From assembly GCF_900111075.1 (NCBI RefSeq), contig NZ_FOFZ01000004.1, positions 124,001-188,000 of the forward strand: a stretch of DNA of 64,000 nt. The letters run 5' to 3'. Of this stretch, positions 25,739 to 33,816 are shown one piece after another. The translations under genes and the position numbers were made by a program. Within the stretch, counting starts at the first letter, position 1; each line of letters opens with the position of its first letter. This stretch comes from Flavobacterium frigoris. GTDB taxonomy: Bacteria > Bacteroidota > Bacteroidia > Flavobacteriales > Flavobacteriaceae. Below the pieces are notes generated by a model. It did no database searches. It saw only the letters and a program-made list of their open reading frames with translations, and was not told where the DNA came from.

Positions 25739-27154
25739 ATGAACTACAAACAAGCATTAAATAATAAAATTTTCGAAGTCATTTCAGAAGCTTCCCAAGA
25801 ACTAAACGTTGATAGTTACGTAATTGGAGGTTTTGTAAGAGACTTAATTTTAGAACGAGATTTTAAAAAAGACATCGATATTGTTGCAGTTGGTAGCGGA
25901 ATCGAATTGGCTTTAAAAGTTTCTCAACTACTTCCAAAACACCCCAAAGTACAAGTTTTTAAAACCTACGGCACTGCGATGCTTCGTTTTGAAGACACCG
26001 ACATTGAATTTGTTGGAGCAAGAAAAGAATCCTACCATTTTGAAAGTCGAAATCCTGTTGTAGAAAATGGAACACTTGAAGACGATCAAAACCGTCGTGA
26101 TTTCACCATTAATGCGCTTGCATTATCATTGAACTTGCACAATTTCGGAGTGCTGTCAGATCCTTTTGGAGGACTGAATGATTTAGAAAATAAGATTCTT
26201 AGAACTCCTCTTGATCCAGACATCACTTATTCTGATGATCCTTTACGAATGTTGAGAGCTATTCGTTTTTCTAATCAATTGGGCTTCGAAATAGAAGCAA
26301 AATCATTCCAGTCCATTGCGAAAAATGCAGAACGTATTAAAATTATTACGGGAGAACGTATCGTTGACGAACTAAATAAAATCTTATTGACAGACAAACC
26401 TTCTACAGGATTTCTATTGCTATACAAAACGGGGCTCTTAGACATTATCTTACCTGAATTGACGGCTTTGAACCAAGTAGAAGAAATTGAAGGTCAAACT
26501 CATAAAAACAACTTTTACCATACACTCGAAGTCGTAGACAATATATGTCCGAACACTGATGATGTTTGGTTGCGCTGGGCTGCTTTATTGCACGATATAG
26601 GAAAAGCACCAACCAAACGTTTCAACAAAAAACAAGGATGGACTTTCCACGGACATGAGTTTCTTGGTGGTAAAATGGTCAAAAAAATATTTGAACGCTT
26701 GCACATGCCATTGAACCAAAAAATGAAATTTGTTCAAAAAATGGTCATGATGAGCTCGCGTCCCATTGTTTTATCACAAGAAACGGTTACAGATTCTGCT
26801 GTACGTCGTTTGGTTTTTGATGCTGGAGAAGACGTAGAGAACTTAATGACCTTGTGCGAAGCGGACATTACCACTAAAAACCCAAGTAAATTCAAGAAAT
26901 ACCATAGTAATTTTGAAATTGTTCGAAAGAAAATTGTAGAGGTAGAAGAGCGTGATCATGTTCGAAAATTCCAACCACCAATAACTGGAGAGGAGATTAT
27001 GGCGATTTTCGACCTTAAACCTTCAAAAGAAATAGGAATGCTAAAGGAAGCCATTAAGGAAGCCATATTAGAAGGTGAAATTCCAAATGATTATGATGCT
27101 GCTTATGGGTTCATGATGAAAAGAGCGCAAAAAATGGGCTTAATCAAAGTTTAA
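25739..27154 (+). CDS. CCA tRNA nucleotidyltransferase / poly(A) polymerase family, with HD domain
   Basis: A 471-residue nucleotidyltransferase. The head domain has VIGGFVRDLILERDFKKDIDIV, with the catalytic Asp pair in DIDIV, and the RRDFTINALAL motif near residue 122. After the RNA-binding neck there is an HD phosphohydrolase-like domain with LHDIGKAPTKRF around residue 288. It probably adds or repairs CCA at tRNA 3' ends, though the poly(A) polymerase role cannot be excluded. The start is the ATG at 25739; a GTG at 25724 lies inside the flanking repeat. Grouped with the tRNA-modification gene upstream. Confidence 0.92.
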   Translation: MNYKQALNNKIFEVISEASQELNVDSYVIGGFVRDLILERDFKKDIDIVAVGSGIELALKVSQLLPKHPKVQVFKTYGTAMLRFEDTDIEFVGARKESYHFESRNPVVENGTLEDDQNRRDFTINALALSLNLHNFGVLSDPFGGLNDLENKILRTPLDPDITYSDDPLRMLRAIRFSNQLGFEIEAKSFQSIAKNAERIKIITGERIVDELNKILLTDKPSTGFLLLYKTGLLDIILPELTALNQVEEIEGQTHKNNFYHTLEVVDNICPNTDDVWLRWAALLHDIGKAPTKRFNKKQGWTFHGHEFLGGKMVKKIFERLHMPLNQKMKFVQKMVMMSSRPIVLSQETVTDSAVRRLVFDAGEDVENLMTLCEADITTKNPSKFKKYHSNFEIVRKKIVEVEERDHVRKFQPPITGEEIMAIFDLKPSKEIGMLKEAIKEAILEGEIPNDYDAAYGFMMKRAQKMGLIKV

Positions 27155-27214
27155 CGATTGTTGAGTTAAGGATTGTTAAAATTTAAAATATCTTTACCAA
27201 AATTAGTTTCAAAA

Positions 27215-28237
27215 ATGAAAAAAGAGAATAGATCTGTCATTATTTGGTTATTATCCGGTTGCGTATTATTGTTTTTAATGGTTACCGTAGGCGGAATTAC
27301 AAGATTGACTAATTCCGGCCTATCAATGACCGACTGGCATTTAGTTACAGACACTTTTCCCCCATTAACAGAAGCTAAATGGCAACAAGCATTTGATGAA
27401 TACAAGAAGTTTCCTGAATATCAAAAAATCAATATTCACAATGACTTTCAACTTTCTGATTATAAGTTCATCTATTTTTGGGAATGGTTTCACCGCTTTA
27501 TAGGTCGTATTATCGGATTGGTATTTATAGTTCCATTCTTTTATTTTTTAATTAAAAAGAAACTGGATAAAGCGACAATAAACAAATGCATCGTCCTTCT
27601 AGGAATGGGTGCTTTTCAAGGTTTTTTAGGATGGTTTATGGTTCGAAGCGGCTTGATTAACAATCCAGATGTGAGTCATTTTAGACTAGCGCTACATCTA
27701 ACTTTTGCCTTTATTACCTTTGCATATACTTTTTGGGTAGCCTTAGATTTACTCTATCCTGTTCGAAAAAACAGTCTACAACCTTTAAAAACTATAGCAA
27801 GATATGCTTTAGCATTTTTATTAATCCAAATTGTTTATGGTGGTTTTGTTGCCGGTTTAAATGCAGGATTAATTCACAATCATTGGCCCATGATGAGTGA
27901 TGGCCAATTCATCCATGACAGTGTTTTTCTAGAACAAAAAAACTTACTATTAAGCTTTACGGAAGGTAAAAGTGGCGTGCAATTTATCCACCGAACCTTA
28001 GCTTATGTTGTGGTAGGATTTATGGTTTTACTTTACGTTAAAAGCAGAAAATTCACTTTAGACCTTGCCCAATCCCGAGGAATAAACCTACTTTTAATAC
28101 TCGTTTTTGTACAATTTGTTTTAGGCGTTTTTACTCTTTTGTATGGCGTTCCATTGTGGCTAGGATTAACACATCAAATCAATGCTTTTTTCCTTTTATC
28201 GGCGATGACATTTACTTTACATAGGTTGTCAAAATAA
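27215..28237 (+). CDS. ctaA: heme A synthase (COX15/CtaA)
   Basis: A 340-residue membrane enzyme with about eight helices that oxidises heme O to heme A. Four heme-ligand histidines are in the expected helices: WEWFHRFIGRIIG, LALHLTFAF, QFIHRTLAYVV and GLTHQINAFF. The N-terminal VTVGGITRLTNSGLSMTDW is also diagnostic. The start is placed at the ATG at 27215 (MKKENRSVI); an upstream TTG is less likely. Since cbb3 oxidase lacks heme A, its presence implies that a separate aa3-type oxidase exists elsewhere in the genome. Confidence 0.96.
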   Translation: MKKENRSVIIWLLSGCVLLFLMVTVGGITRLTNSGLSMTDWHLVTDTFPPLTEAKWQQAFDEYKKFPEYQKINIHNDFQLSDYKFIYFWEWFHRFIGRIIGLVFIVPFFYFLIKKKLDKATINKCIVLLGMGAFQGFLGWFMVRSGLINNPDVSHFRLALHLTFAFITFAYTFWVALDLLYPVRKNSLQPLKTIARYALAFLLIQIVYGGFVAGLNAGLIHNHWPMMSDGQFIHDSVFLEQKNLLLSFTEGKSGVQFIHRTLAYVVVGFMVLLYVKSRKFTLDLAQSRGINLLLILVFVQFVLGVFTLLYGVPLWLGLTHQINAFFLLSAMTFTLHRLSK

Positions 28238-28254
28238 CAACTTATCACTATATT

Positions 28255-28262
28255 TACCTTTG
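28255..28262 (+). promoter_or_regulatory. -7 box of the CDP-alcohol phosphatidyltransferase gene
   Basis: TACCTTTG matches TAnnTTTG and lies 36 bp before the ATG at 28299. The nearest upstream TTG (28226-28228) is 26 bp away, slightly more than usual. Confidence 0.5.
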
Positions 28263-28298
28263 ACTATATTGTCACATTTCTATTTGTTCCTATAAAAA

Positions 28299-29072
28299 AT
28301 GTCTAAACTTGCTGCGCAAGATAGCTTCCTTGACCTATCAGATTACGGAAGACCCTTTGGAAAAATGCTCGCGAATCGATTAAAAAATACGCGATTCACG
28401 CCTATCCATGTCACACTTCTTTTTGGTATATCCGGACTAATTGCGATTTACTGTATTTTGGAAAACCACTTTTACTTAGCTGGATTTTTCATCATTTTAA
28501 AATCAGGTATCGATGCTGCCGATGGCGAACTTGCACGCTTAAAAAACACACCTTCCTACACCGGAAGATACCTCGACAGCGTTTTTGATATCATCTTAAA
28601 CTTCCTTTTTTTGAGTGCAATTTGCTACGTTTCAAATACCTCTTTTCTGCTCACTTTAGGCGCTTTTTTCTGCATTCAATTACAAGGAACCTTATACAAT
28701 TACTACTATGTTATTTTGAGAAATAAATCGGTAGGGGGAGATAAAACTAGCAAGATTTTCGAATACAAATCACCAAGGGCTTTAGCCGGTGAAACTCAAA
28801 AATCAGTCGATATTTTATTCAAAATTTACACAGTCGTTTACGGAGGGTTTGACAAGATCATTCATACTTTAGACAATAGTGCCTACAAGGTAAAAACATT
28901 TCCAAACTGGTTTATGACTTTCGTTTCCCTGTATGGATTAGGTTTCCAATTACTGCTGATTTCGTTGATGTTAGCAATGGATTATATCGAGTATATTGCT
29001 CCTTTTTTTATTGGATATTCTTTTCTTATATTTATCCTAATAGGCATAAGAAAATCCTTTTTCAAGTTTTAA
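28299..29072 (+). CDS. CDP-alcohol phosphatidyltransferase family protein
   Basis: A 257-residue membrane enzyme. It has the complete catalytic motif D-x2-DG-x2-AR-x8-G-x3-D-x3-D as DAADGELAR...GRYLDSVFD around residues 70-96. Six or so membrane helices surround it. It transfers a phosphatidyl or similar group from a CDP-activated donor to an alcohol. The acceptor (glycerol phosphate, serine, inositol or other) cannot be assigned. It appears to be a single-gene unit, 62 bp after heme A synthase. Confidence 0.9.
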   Translation: MSKLAAQDSFLDLSDYGRPFGKMLANRLKNTRFTPIHVTLLFGISGLIAIYCILENHFYLAGFFIILKSGIDAADGELARLKNTPSYTGRYLDSVFDIILNFLFLSAICYVSNTSFLLTLGAFFCIQLQGTLYNYYYVILRNKSVGGDKTSKIFEYKSPRALAGETQKSVDILFKIYTVVYGGFDKIIHTLDNSAYKVKTFPNWFMTFVSLYGLGFQLLLISLMLAMDYIEYIAPFFIGYSFLIFILIGIRKSFFKF

Positions 29073-29291
29073 AAACGGCGATAGATAAAATCTATATTAC
29101 AACAAAAATAAACTATTAATCAGAACTTTACGTTAATCAACCTACCATATTAGTTTAAATAAACCAACCAACTAGTTAAATTCCAAAATGCAATTATTCT
29201 ATAACAATTTCACCGAATTATATAACACTTTTTCTTTTACTTTTTTTGAACTTTGTAATAGATGTTTTATTAACTATTAAACTATACAATT

Positions 29292-29474
29292 ATGCCGAAC
29301 TCAGAAGAAATTAAAGGAAACTGGAATGAAATGAAAGGTAAATTAAAACAAAAATTTGCCGACCTTACCGATGATGATTTGTTATTTGAAGAAGGAAAAG
29401 AAGATGAAATGTGGGGAAAGCTACAACAAAAATTAGGAAAGACTAAAAAAGAAATTAAATCATTATTTGAATAA
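29292..29474 (+). CDS. CsbD family stress protein
   Basis: A 60-residue soluble protein beginning [22 protein letters not shown], the CsbD signature (here cited in its first residues), and ending with a short helical segment. CsbD-like proteins accumulate under general stress; their molecular role is unknown. A clear stem-loop terminator follows, so it is a single-gene unit. Confidence 0.92.
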   Translation: MPNSEEIKGNWNEMKGKLKQKFADLTDDDLLFEEGKEDEMWGKLQQKLGKTKKEIKSLFE

Positions 29475-29494
29475 TTTCGAGTTTTAGACCCACT

Positions 29495-29570
29495 AAAAAC
29501 TGTTCTGGAAAAATGCTTTTTATTTTATTCAAAATGAAATGAAAATGCAGTTTTTCGAAACAGTTTTTTT
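29495..29570 (+). terminator. stem-loop terminator after the CsbD gene
   Basis: AAAAACTGTT (29495-29504) pairs with AACAGTTTTT (29559-29568), with further imperfect pairing inward (GAAAAA/TTTTTC), and is followed by a T-tract. It also precedes the stop of the convergent response regulator. Confidence 0.7.
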
Positions 29571-29582
29571 TGTGTTTTTTCG

Positions 29583-30338
29583 CTACCCAATCCACACTTT
29601 AAAATCAGCTACTTTTTCTCTACTTACAATAACCTCATCCTCTCCATAAGAAGGCAGAATAATTTTTAATCTAGAATTGCTATAGACCACAATTTCCTTA
29701 ATTGCTTTCATCGGAATTATAAATTTTCGGTTGATTCTATAAAACTCTTTTGTGTCTAATTCTTGTTCTAATACTTCTAAAGTTGATTCAATAAGATAAT
29801 TTCTATTGTCGAATGTATGAATATAAGTTCCTTTGTTTTCGCTAAAAAAGCATTCGATTTCTTCAATCGAAATGACTTTCAAATATTGCCCAATTTTTAC
29901 CGTAAACCTTTTTTTGAATTCTTTCTCAAAAGGATTCCCAAGCATTTTTTTAATCTCTTCAAAATGCAATTGCAACTTTTCTTTTTTAGGCAATCGTTCT
30001 TTAAATTTCGAAACAGCTTGCTCCAGATCGTCTTCGTCAATTGGTTTTAAAAGATAATCTATACTGTTTAATTTAAAGGCTCGTAAAGCAAATTCATCAT
30101 AGGCCGTTGTAAAAATTACAGCGCTCTTAATTTCGACTTTTTCAAAAATTTCAAAGGATAATCCGTCGGATAATTGAATGTCTAAAAAAATCAAATCTGG
30201 ATGTTCATTTTTAGAAAACCAATCGATGGCTTCTTCAACCGAATGAAGCATCACTCCTACTTCAATTTTTAGTTTTTCGAGCTTTCTTTGCAACAGTCTT
30301 GCGGCTGGTTTTTCGTCTTCAATTATAATAGTTGTCAT
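29583..30338 (-). CDS. LytTR-family response regulator
   Basis: A 251-residue DNA-binding response regulator. The receiver domain (about residues 1-120) has IIIEDEKPAA and the phospho-acceptor D53 in FLDIQLSDG. The LytTR domain occupies about 145-250. It is the last gene of an operon with a LytS-type kinase and two 2TM proteins; it follows the last of these by 48 bp. The LytTR domain binds paired 9-bp direct repeats. Two such pairs lie upstream of this operon (33205-33234) and of the TonB-dependent receptor gene (36038-36067), so autoregulation and control of the receptor are inferred. Confidence 0.94.
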   Translation of the reverse strand: MTTIIIEDEKPAARLLQRKLEKLKIEVGVMLHSVEEAIDWFSKNEHPDLIFLDIQLSDGLSFEIFEKVEIKSAVIFTTAYDEFALRAFKLNSIDYLLKPIDEDDLEQAVSKFKERLPKKEKLQLHFEEIKKMLGNPFEKEFKKRFTVKIGQYLKVISIEEIECFFSENKGTYIHTFDNRNYLIESTLEVLEQELDTKEFYRINRKFIIPMKAIKEIVVYSNSRLKIILPSYGEDEVIVSREKVADFKVWIG

Positions 30339-30386
30339 CTACTGTGGTCTTATGATTTTTAAAATTATTGTTTTATTTTTTTAACG

Positions 30387-30740
30387 TTACTCCCATTTAT
30401 CCCCTTTATCTTTATCCATAAATTGTTGAATTTTCTTTTCTTCCCAATCAGATCCAAAAAACAAATCTCTTCCAAAAACCGAAAATCCATGTGCCAATAA
30501 ACCCATTCCCCAAAATAAAGCAGTACTCCATGTTTCCCAACTCCAAAATTCAATAGCGTTAAAAAGATCTCTATTAGATCTAGAAATGATTATAACAGTA
30601 TTCACCAAAACATATACCAGCGCATGAACATAAAAACTCTTTATTCTCTTTACGCGCTTGTAAGCCATGTTATATTGTTGATCAGCGCTGTTTCCAAATT
30701 CCTGATAATTTTCGTCCCTTCTTCTTCTAATTCTTCCCAT
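30387..30740 (-). CDS. 2TM domain protein (second small copy)
   Basis: A 117-residue protein with a charged N-terminus (MGRIRRRRDENYQEF), the 2TM family opening YKRVKRIKSFYVHALVYVLVN, two membrane helices and a C-terminal amphipathic tail ending in DWEEKKIQQFM. The 2TM family (PF13239) has no established biochemical role. It is the second of two small tandem copies; the kinase encoded upstream carries a third at its C-terminus. It may assemble with the kinase in the membrane; that is inference. Confidence 0.87.
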   Translation of the reverse strand: MGRIRRRRDENYQEFGNSADQQYNMAYKRVKRIKSFYVHALVYVLVNTVIIISRSNRDLFNAIEFWSWETWSTALFWGMGLLAHGFSVFGRDLFFGSDWEEKKIQQFMDKDKGDKWE

Positions 30741-30755
30741 GATTTATTATTTTAC

Positions 30756-31067
30756 TTATTTGTAATTATTTTGTTTTCGAGTTTCTTGTTCTTCCTCCAT
30801 CAACTCTTTTATTTTCTGTTCTTCCCAATCCTGGTTGAAAAAAGGTAAATAATTGAACACTTTCATACCGTGAATGATTACACCTATTCCCCATCCTAAT
30901 AGTGGCCAGTAGAACCATAGATGATCTGGTGATGTCCATAAATTAAGTGCTAAAAGCCCTAAATTGACAAATACATATGATGATAAATTACCGTAGAATC
31001 CTTTAATTTTATCTACTCTATTTTTCGCTTTGAAGTAACGCTCCTTTTGTTGATATGTGTTTTCCAT
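30756..31067 (-). CDS. 2TM domain protein (first small copy)
   Basis: A 103-residue membrane protein from the ATG at 31067 (MENTYQQKERYFKAKNRVDKIKGFYGN). An alternative start at 31079 would overlap the kinase stop by 10 bp. It shows the family layout: charged helix with KxRVxxIKGFYxN, two membrane helices around LGLLALNLW and LLGWGIGVIIHGMKVF, then DWEEQKIKELMEEE. It starts about 2 bp after the kinase stop and is followed 15 bp later by the second copy, so all are co-translated or co-transcribed. Confidence 0.88.
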   Translation of the reverse strand: MENTYQQKERYFKAKNRVDKIKGFYGNLSSYVFVNLGLLALNLWTSPDHLWFYWPLLGWGIGVIIHGMKVFNYLPFFNQDWEEQKIKELMEEEQETRKQNNYK

Positions 31068-31069
31068 AA

Positions 31070-32407
31070 TTACTGCCATTTTTTATTTGTAGACTGTTTT
31101 TCTAGAATCTCTTTGATTTTGCGCTCTTCCCAGTTCGAACTGTACCCAAAGACTTTCAAAGCATGCATCGTTAATCCAAAACCCCAACCCAAAGCGGAAA
31201 ACCAGAACCAATGAAATTGTGGCGAAAATTTGAGATTAATAAATATTAAGAACGGAATTACACAGCAGTACGAAATCAAGTTTCCATAAAAGCCTTTCAG
31301 TTCTTCGACTCGCTTTTTAGCTCTGTAGTAAGCGTTATTTTCACTATAATCGATAGCTGTTTCCATAACTGAAATTTGTTTTGTTAAAATAGGTATTCTT
31401 ACTGTAAATGTCTTCTCATCTTGCTCGATCATCACTTTTCTATTCGTGATAATTGCATAACGGCTAATAATATTTTGCAACCCTACTCCTCGACGATCTT
31501 GTAATACTTCTTTCTTTTGATAATCATTTTGAACCACCAAATATCCATTTTCTATGTCAATTCTAATTTGCAATGGTTTTTGGGCACTTACTACATTATG
31601 CTTAACCGCATTTTCTAGTAATAATTGTAACGAAAGTGGCACTACTCTAGCTTCTGTATTAATATTACTCGCTAATAACTTATAATCTACGCTATCTTCA
31701 AATCTCATTTTCAGTAAGTTCATATAAGTCTTGGCAAAATCCAATTCTTCCTCTATAGAAACTAGCTCTTTATCCTTTTGCTCTAGTACATATCGATATA
31801 CCTTAGACAAGGAGGTCGTAAAACGTTGCGCATTATCAGGGTTTTCCTCTATCAAAGAGCTCAAAACATTTAAACTATTAAAAAGAAAATGCGGATCGAT
31901 TTGATTTTTTAAGCTTTCGAATTTTGCTGATGCTGTTCCTGCGATGATTTTTTGCTCTTTTACCCTGTTTTCATTGTACGCTTTGTAGAAATAAAGCGAA
32001 TGAATCCCTAGCAGAACAACAAACGAAACTATTGATGCCACAATATAGTTTGAAGGTTTTTCGTCTATAAAAAAGTCATTAAATGTCCCGTTTTCAATTA
32101 CTACATCTTGAAAAATACGTAATAAAAATATTACAAATAAAGTAAGGAAAAATGAACTTGAGAACCCTACAATCACTCTTTTTAAACTGTACTTGTCATT
32201 TTCAAAAAACGAATCTAAAAAAATATAAAGGGTCGCATTAGCATAATACAAAACCATTCCATAAAGCATGGTGTATAAAAAATTAACCTTTAAATGATTA
32301 TCAAAAGTGACAACGCCTCCGTTGAGAGCTGGAATTATTGTTAAAACAATAAATATTACTATAGAAATTATTAAAGCTCGTGGAAATTCCCTTAAAAATG
32401 TATTCAT
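31070..32407 (-). CDS. LytS-type sensor histidine kinase with C-terminal 2TM domain
   Basis: A 445-residue membrane kinase. About four helices form the N-terminal sensor (residues 10-140). The His_kinase domain has NQIDPHFLFNSLN with H173 as phospho-site, followed by an HATPase region with LLLENAVKH (about 263-270) and RRGVGLQNI. Unusually, residues 358-433 form a complete 2TM domain (YYRAKKRVEELKGFYGN, two helices, NWEERKIKEIL), fused in frame after the catalytic domain. The protein thus ends in the same domain that the next two genes encode alone. Partner is the LytTR regulator at the end of the operon. Confidence 0.93.
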   Translation of the reverse strand: MNTFLREFPRALIISIVIFIVLTIIPALNGGVVTFDNHLKVNFLYTMLYGMVLYYANATLYIFLDSFFENDKYSLKRVIVGFSSSFFLTLFVIFLLRIFQDVVIENGTFNDFFIDEKPSNYIVASIVSFVVLLGIHSLYFYKAYNENRVKEQKIIAGTASAKFESLKNQIDPHFLFNSLNVLSSLIEENPDNAQRFTTSLSKVYRYVLEQKDKELVSIEEELDFAKTYMNLLKMRFEDSVDYKLLASNINTEARVVPLSLQLLLENAVKHNVVSAQKPLQIRIDIENGYLVVQNDYQKKEVLQDRRGVGLQNIISRYAIITNRKVMIEQDEKTFTVRIPILTKQISVMETAIDYSENNAYYRAKKRVEELKGFYGNLISYCCVIPFLIFINLKFSPQFHWFWFSALGWGFGLTMHALKVFGYSSNWEERKIKEILEKQSTNKKWQ

Positions 32408-32452
32408 ATACCTATTTTATTAACATTAAAAATTTCACTTTCACCTTTATTC

Positions 32453-33103
32453 TTATTTACAATTTCTCTGAGCTACTAAGGCTCTGTCTAATCCCCAACT
32501 TGGAGAAAAAGCTGTTTCAGGTTGAAAAGTACTAAAAAGTCCAATGGCTTTATCTATTTGAGCACACATTGGCTTGGTATCTCTTCCCCAAAATTTAGCT
32601 CCACCAATCTCAAATTCAGCTTTTGAGAAAACCACTCTAGGATTATTAGGGGCAATAGCTTCGGCTTTTGCATAGAGTTCCATGGTTGAACCAGATAATT
32701 TCTGTCCGTTTGTCATTGGGTCATATACAATCCAGGCGGTGTTGATCATGGCCTGCATCACATAAAGCTCAGCATTATTCTGGTCTTTTACCATTTCAGT
32801 GTCTAAAGCAGTTTGTGCTTTCGAAAGTAATACTTTTATTTTTTCTTTGTCTTTAGTTCCAAAGGCAGAAGTCGTATTGACTAATGCTACATAGTAATTA
32901 GGCAACCAAGTAGTTGTTTCTACTGCTGCAATTCTTTCGAATAAATCCGAAGCTTCCGTATTTTTTCCTTCTTTCCAAAGTCCGAAGGCTTTTCCCATTC
33001 CTTGTTCAAATTGTCCTGCTGTTGCTGGAGTTACGGCTTGTTGCCCTTGAGCTGAAAGGAATGTAATTACAAATAGTGCGAATGCGGTGATTAATTTAGT
33101 CAT
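32453..33103 (-). CDS. secreted TPR-like protein, first gene of the LytTR operon
   Basis: A 216-residue protein starting at the ATG at 33103 with a signal peptide (MTKLITAFALFVITFLSAQG, cleaved near QGQQ). The mature part is helical and resembles two or three tetratricopeptide-like repeats, for example ASDLFERIAAVETTTWLPNYYVAL and AELYVMQAMINTAW. No catalytic motif is seen. It probably acts in the periplasm or at the cell surface. The kinase start is 45 bp downstream. Its promoter carries a LytTR-type repeat pair, so it may be the main output of the system or a sensor component. Confidence 0.72.
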   Translation of the reverse strand: MTKLITAFALFVITFLSAQGQQAVTPATAGQFEQGMGKAFGLWKEGKNTEASDLFERIAAVETTTWLPNYYVALVNTTSAFGTKDKEKIKVLLSKAQTALDTEMVKDQNNAELYVMQAMINTAWIVYDPMTNGQKLSGSTMELYAKAEAIAPNNPRVVFSKAEFEIGGAKFWGRDTKPMCAQIDKAIGLFSTFQPETAFSPSWGLDRALVAQRNCK

Positions 33104-33163
33104 GATTTCTAGTTTTAAGATTGATTTTTTTATTGATGATTGAAACACTGTTAATTTCTATTT

Positions 33164-33234
33164 CAAAAGTAATACTGTTTTTATTCTAATTAAATTTAAT
33201 AATACTGAACTGTCGGTTTTTGAGGATGAGTTGT
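33164..33234 (-). promoter_or_regulatory. LytTR-type direct repeats and -7 box of the kinase operon
   Basis: On the minus strand ACAACTCAT (33234-33226) and ACAGTTCAG (33213-33205) are separated by 12 bp. The second fits the LytTR consensus [TA][AC][CA]GTTN[AG][TG] perfectly, the first at 7 of 9 positions. After exactly 33 bp comes TACTTTTG (33171-33164), a TAnnTTTG box. The same arrangement, with identical 9-mers and identical spacings, stands before the TonB-dependent receptor gene. Binding by the LytTR regulator at 29583-30338 is inferred. Confidence 0.75.
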
Positions 33235-33261
33235 AGTTAAATGATTTTTTTTGTAATTTTG
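33231..33261 (+). promoter_or_regulatory. promoter of the second toxin-antitoxin pair
   Basis: TTG (33231-33233), a 20-bp spacer and TAATTTTG (33254-33261) form a full flavobacterial promoter, 14 bp before the antitoxin ATG. The TTG lies inside the distal LytTR repeat of the divergent promoter, so regulator binding could also block this promoter. Confidence 0.6.
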
Positions 33262-33275
33262 ATAAAAACATCGTC

Positions 33276-33518
33276 ATGAGTACAGCTGAAATAAAACTAA
33301 AACTATTCCGAGAAATCGACAAATTGGACCAATCCAAATTGGAACAAGTTTATGGCTTGCTTTTTAATTTTCTAAATAAAGAAAATGACACCGAAGAATG
33401 GAATTCATTATCGCAAATGCAACAAAGTGGTTTATTAGAAGCTATTGAAGAATTGGATTCATCAGAAGGTATTGACCATCAATCCATCATGGACAAATTT
33501 AGAAAAAAGTATGCGTAA
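33276..33518 (+). CDS. antitoxin-like protein
   Basis: An 80-residue acidic helical protein (MSTAEIKLKLFREIDKLDQS start). The first half, LFREIDKLDQSKLEQVYGLLFNFL, is of the kind found in small antitoxins that precede ParE-like toxins in Bacteroidota. The C-terminal GIDHQSIMDKFRKKYA is a typical conserved ending (about residues 65-80). Its stop overlaps the start of the toxin gene by 8 bp. No separate DNA-binding motif is recognisable. Confidence 0.78.
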   Translation: MSTAEIKLKLFREIDKLDQSKLEQVYGLLFNFLNKENDTEEWNSLSQMQQSGLLEAIEELDSSEGIDHQSIMDKFRKKYA

Positions 33519-33807
33519 AAGCATCAAATGGTCGTCTCTTGCAGAAGATGATTTAACAAAAATCCTTGATTATTTAGAAATTCGATGGAATAAAAATGTA
33601 TGCACTAAATTCATCAATAAATTAGATTTCTGCATTGATTTAATCCGAAAAAACCCAAAGCAATTTCCTTTTATAAATAAAGATTTCCAGATAAGAAAAT
33701 GTATCATAACTAAACAAAATACGCTTTATTATAGAGAGACTAATTCAAGGATAGAAGTGTTGCGCCTTTACGATACAAGACAAAACCCAGATTCCCTACA
33801 ATTGTAA
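33511..33807 (+). CDS. RelE/ParE-family toxin
   Basis: A 98-residue protein from the ATG at 33511 (MRKSIKWSSLAEDDLTKILDYLE). The pattern of W/S-A-E-D-D-L near the start, RWNKNVCTKFINKLD in the helix pair, and ending IEVLRLYDTRQNP is the ParE/RelE signature. ParE-type toxins poison gyrase; RelE-types cleave mRNA. The start overlaps the antitoxin stop by 8 bp, indicating translational coupling. A longer frame from 33445 lies inside the antitoxin and is not favoured. Confidence 0.87.
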   Translation: MRKSIKWSSLAEDDLTKILDYLEIRWNKNVCTKFINKLDFCIDLIRKNPKQFPFINKDFQIRKCIITKQNTLYYRETNSRIEVLRLYDTRQNPDSLQL

Positions 33808-33816
33808 TTAACCACT

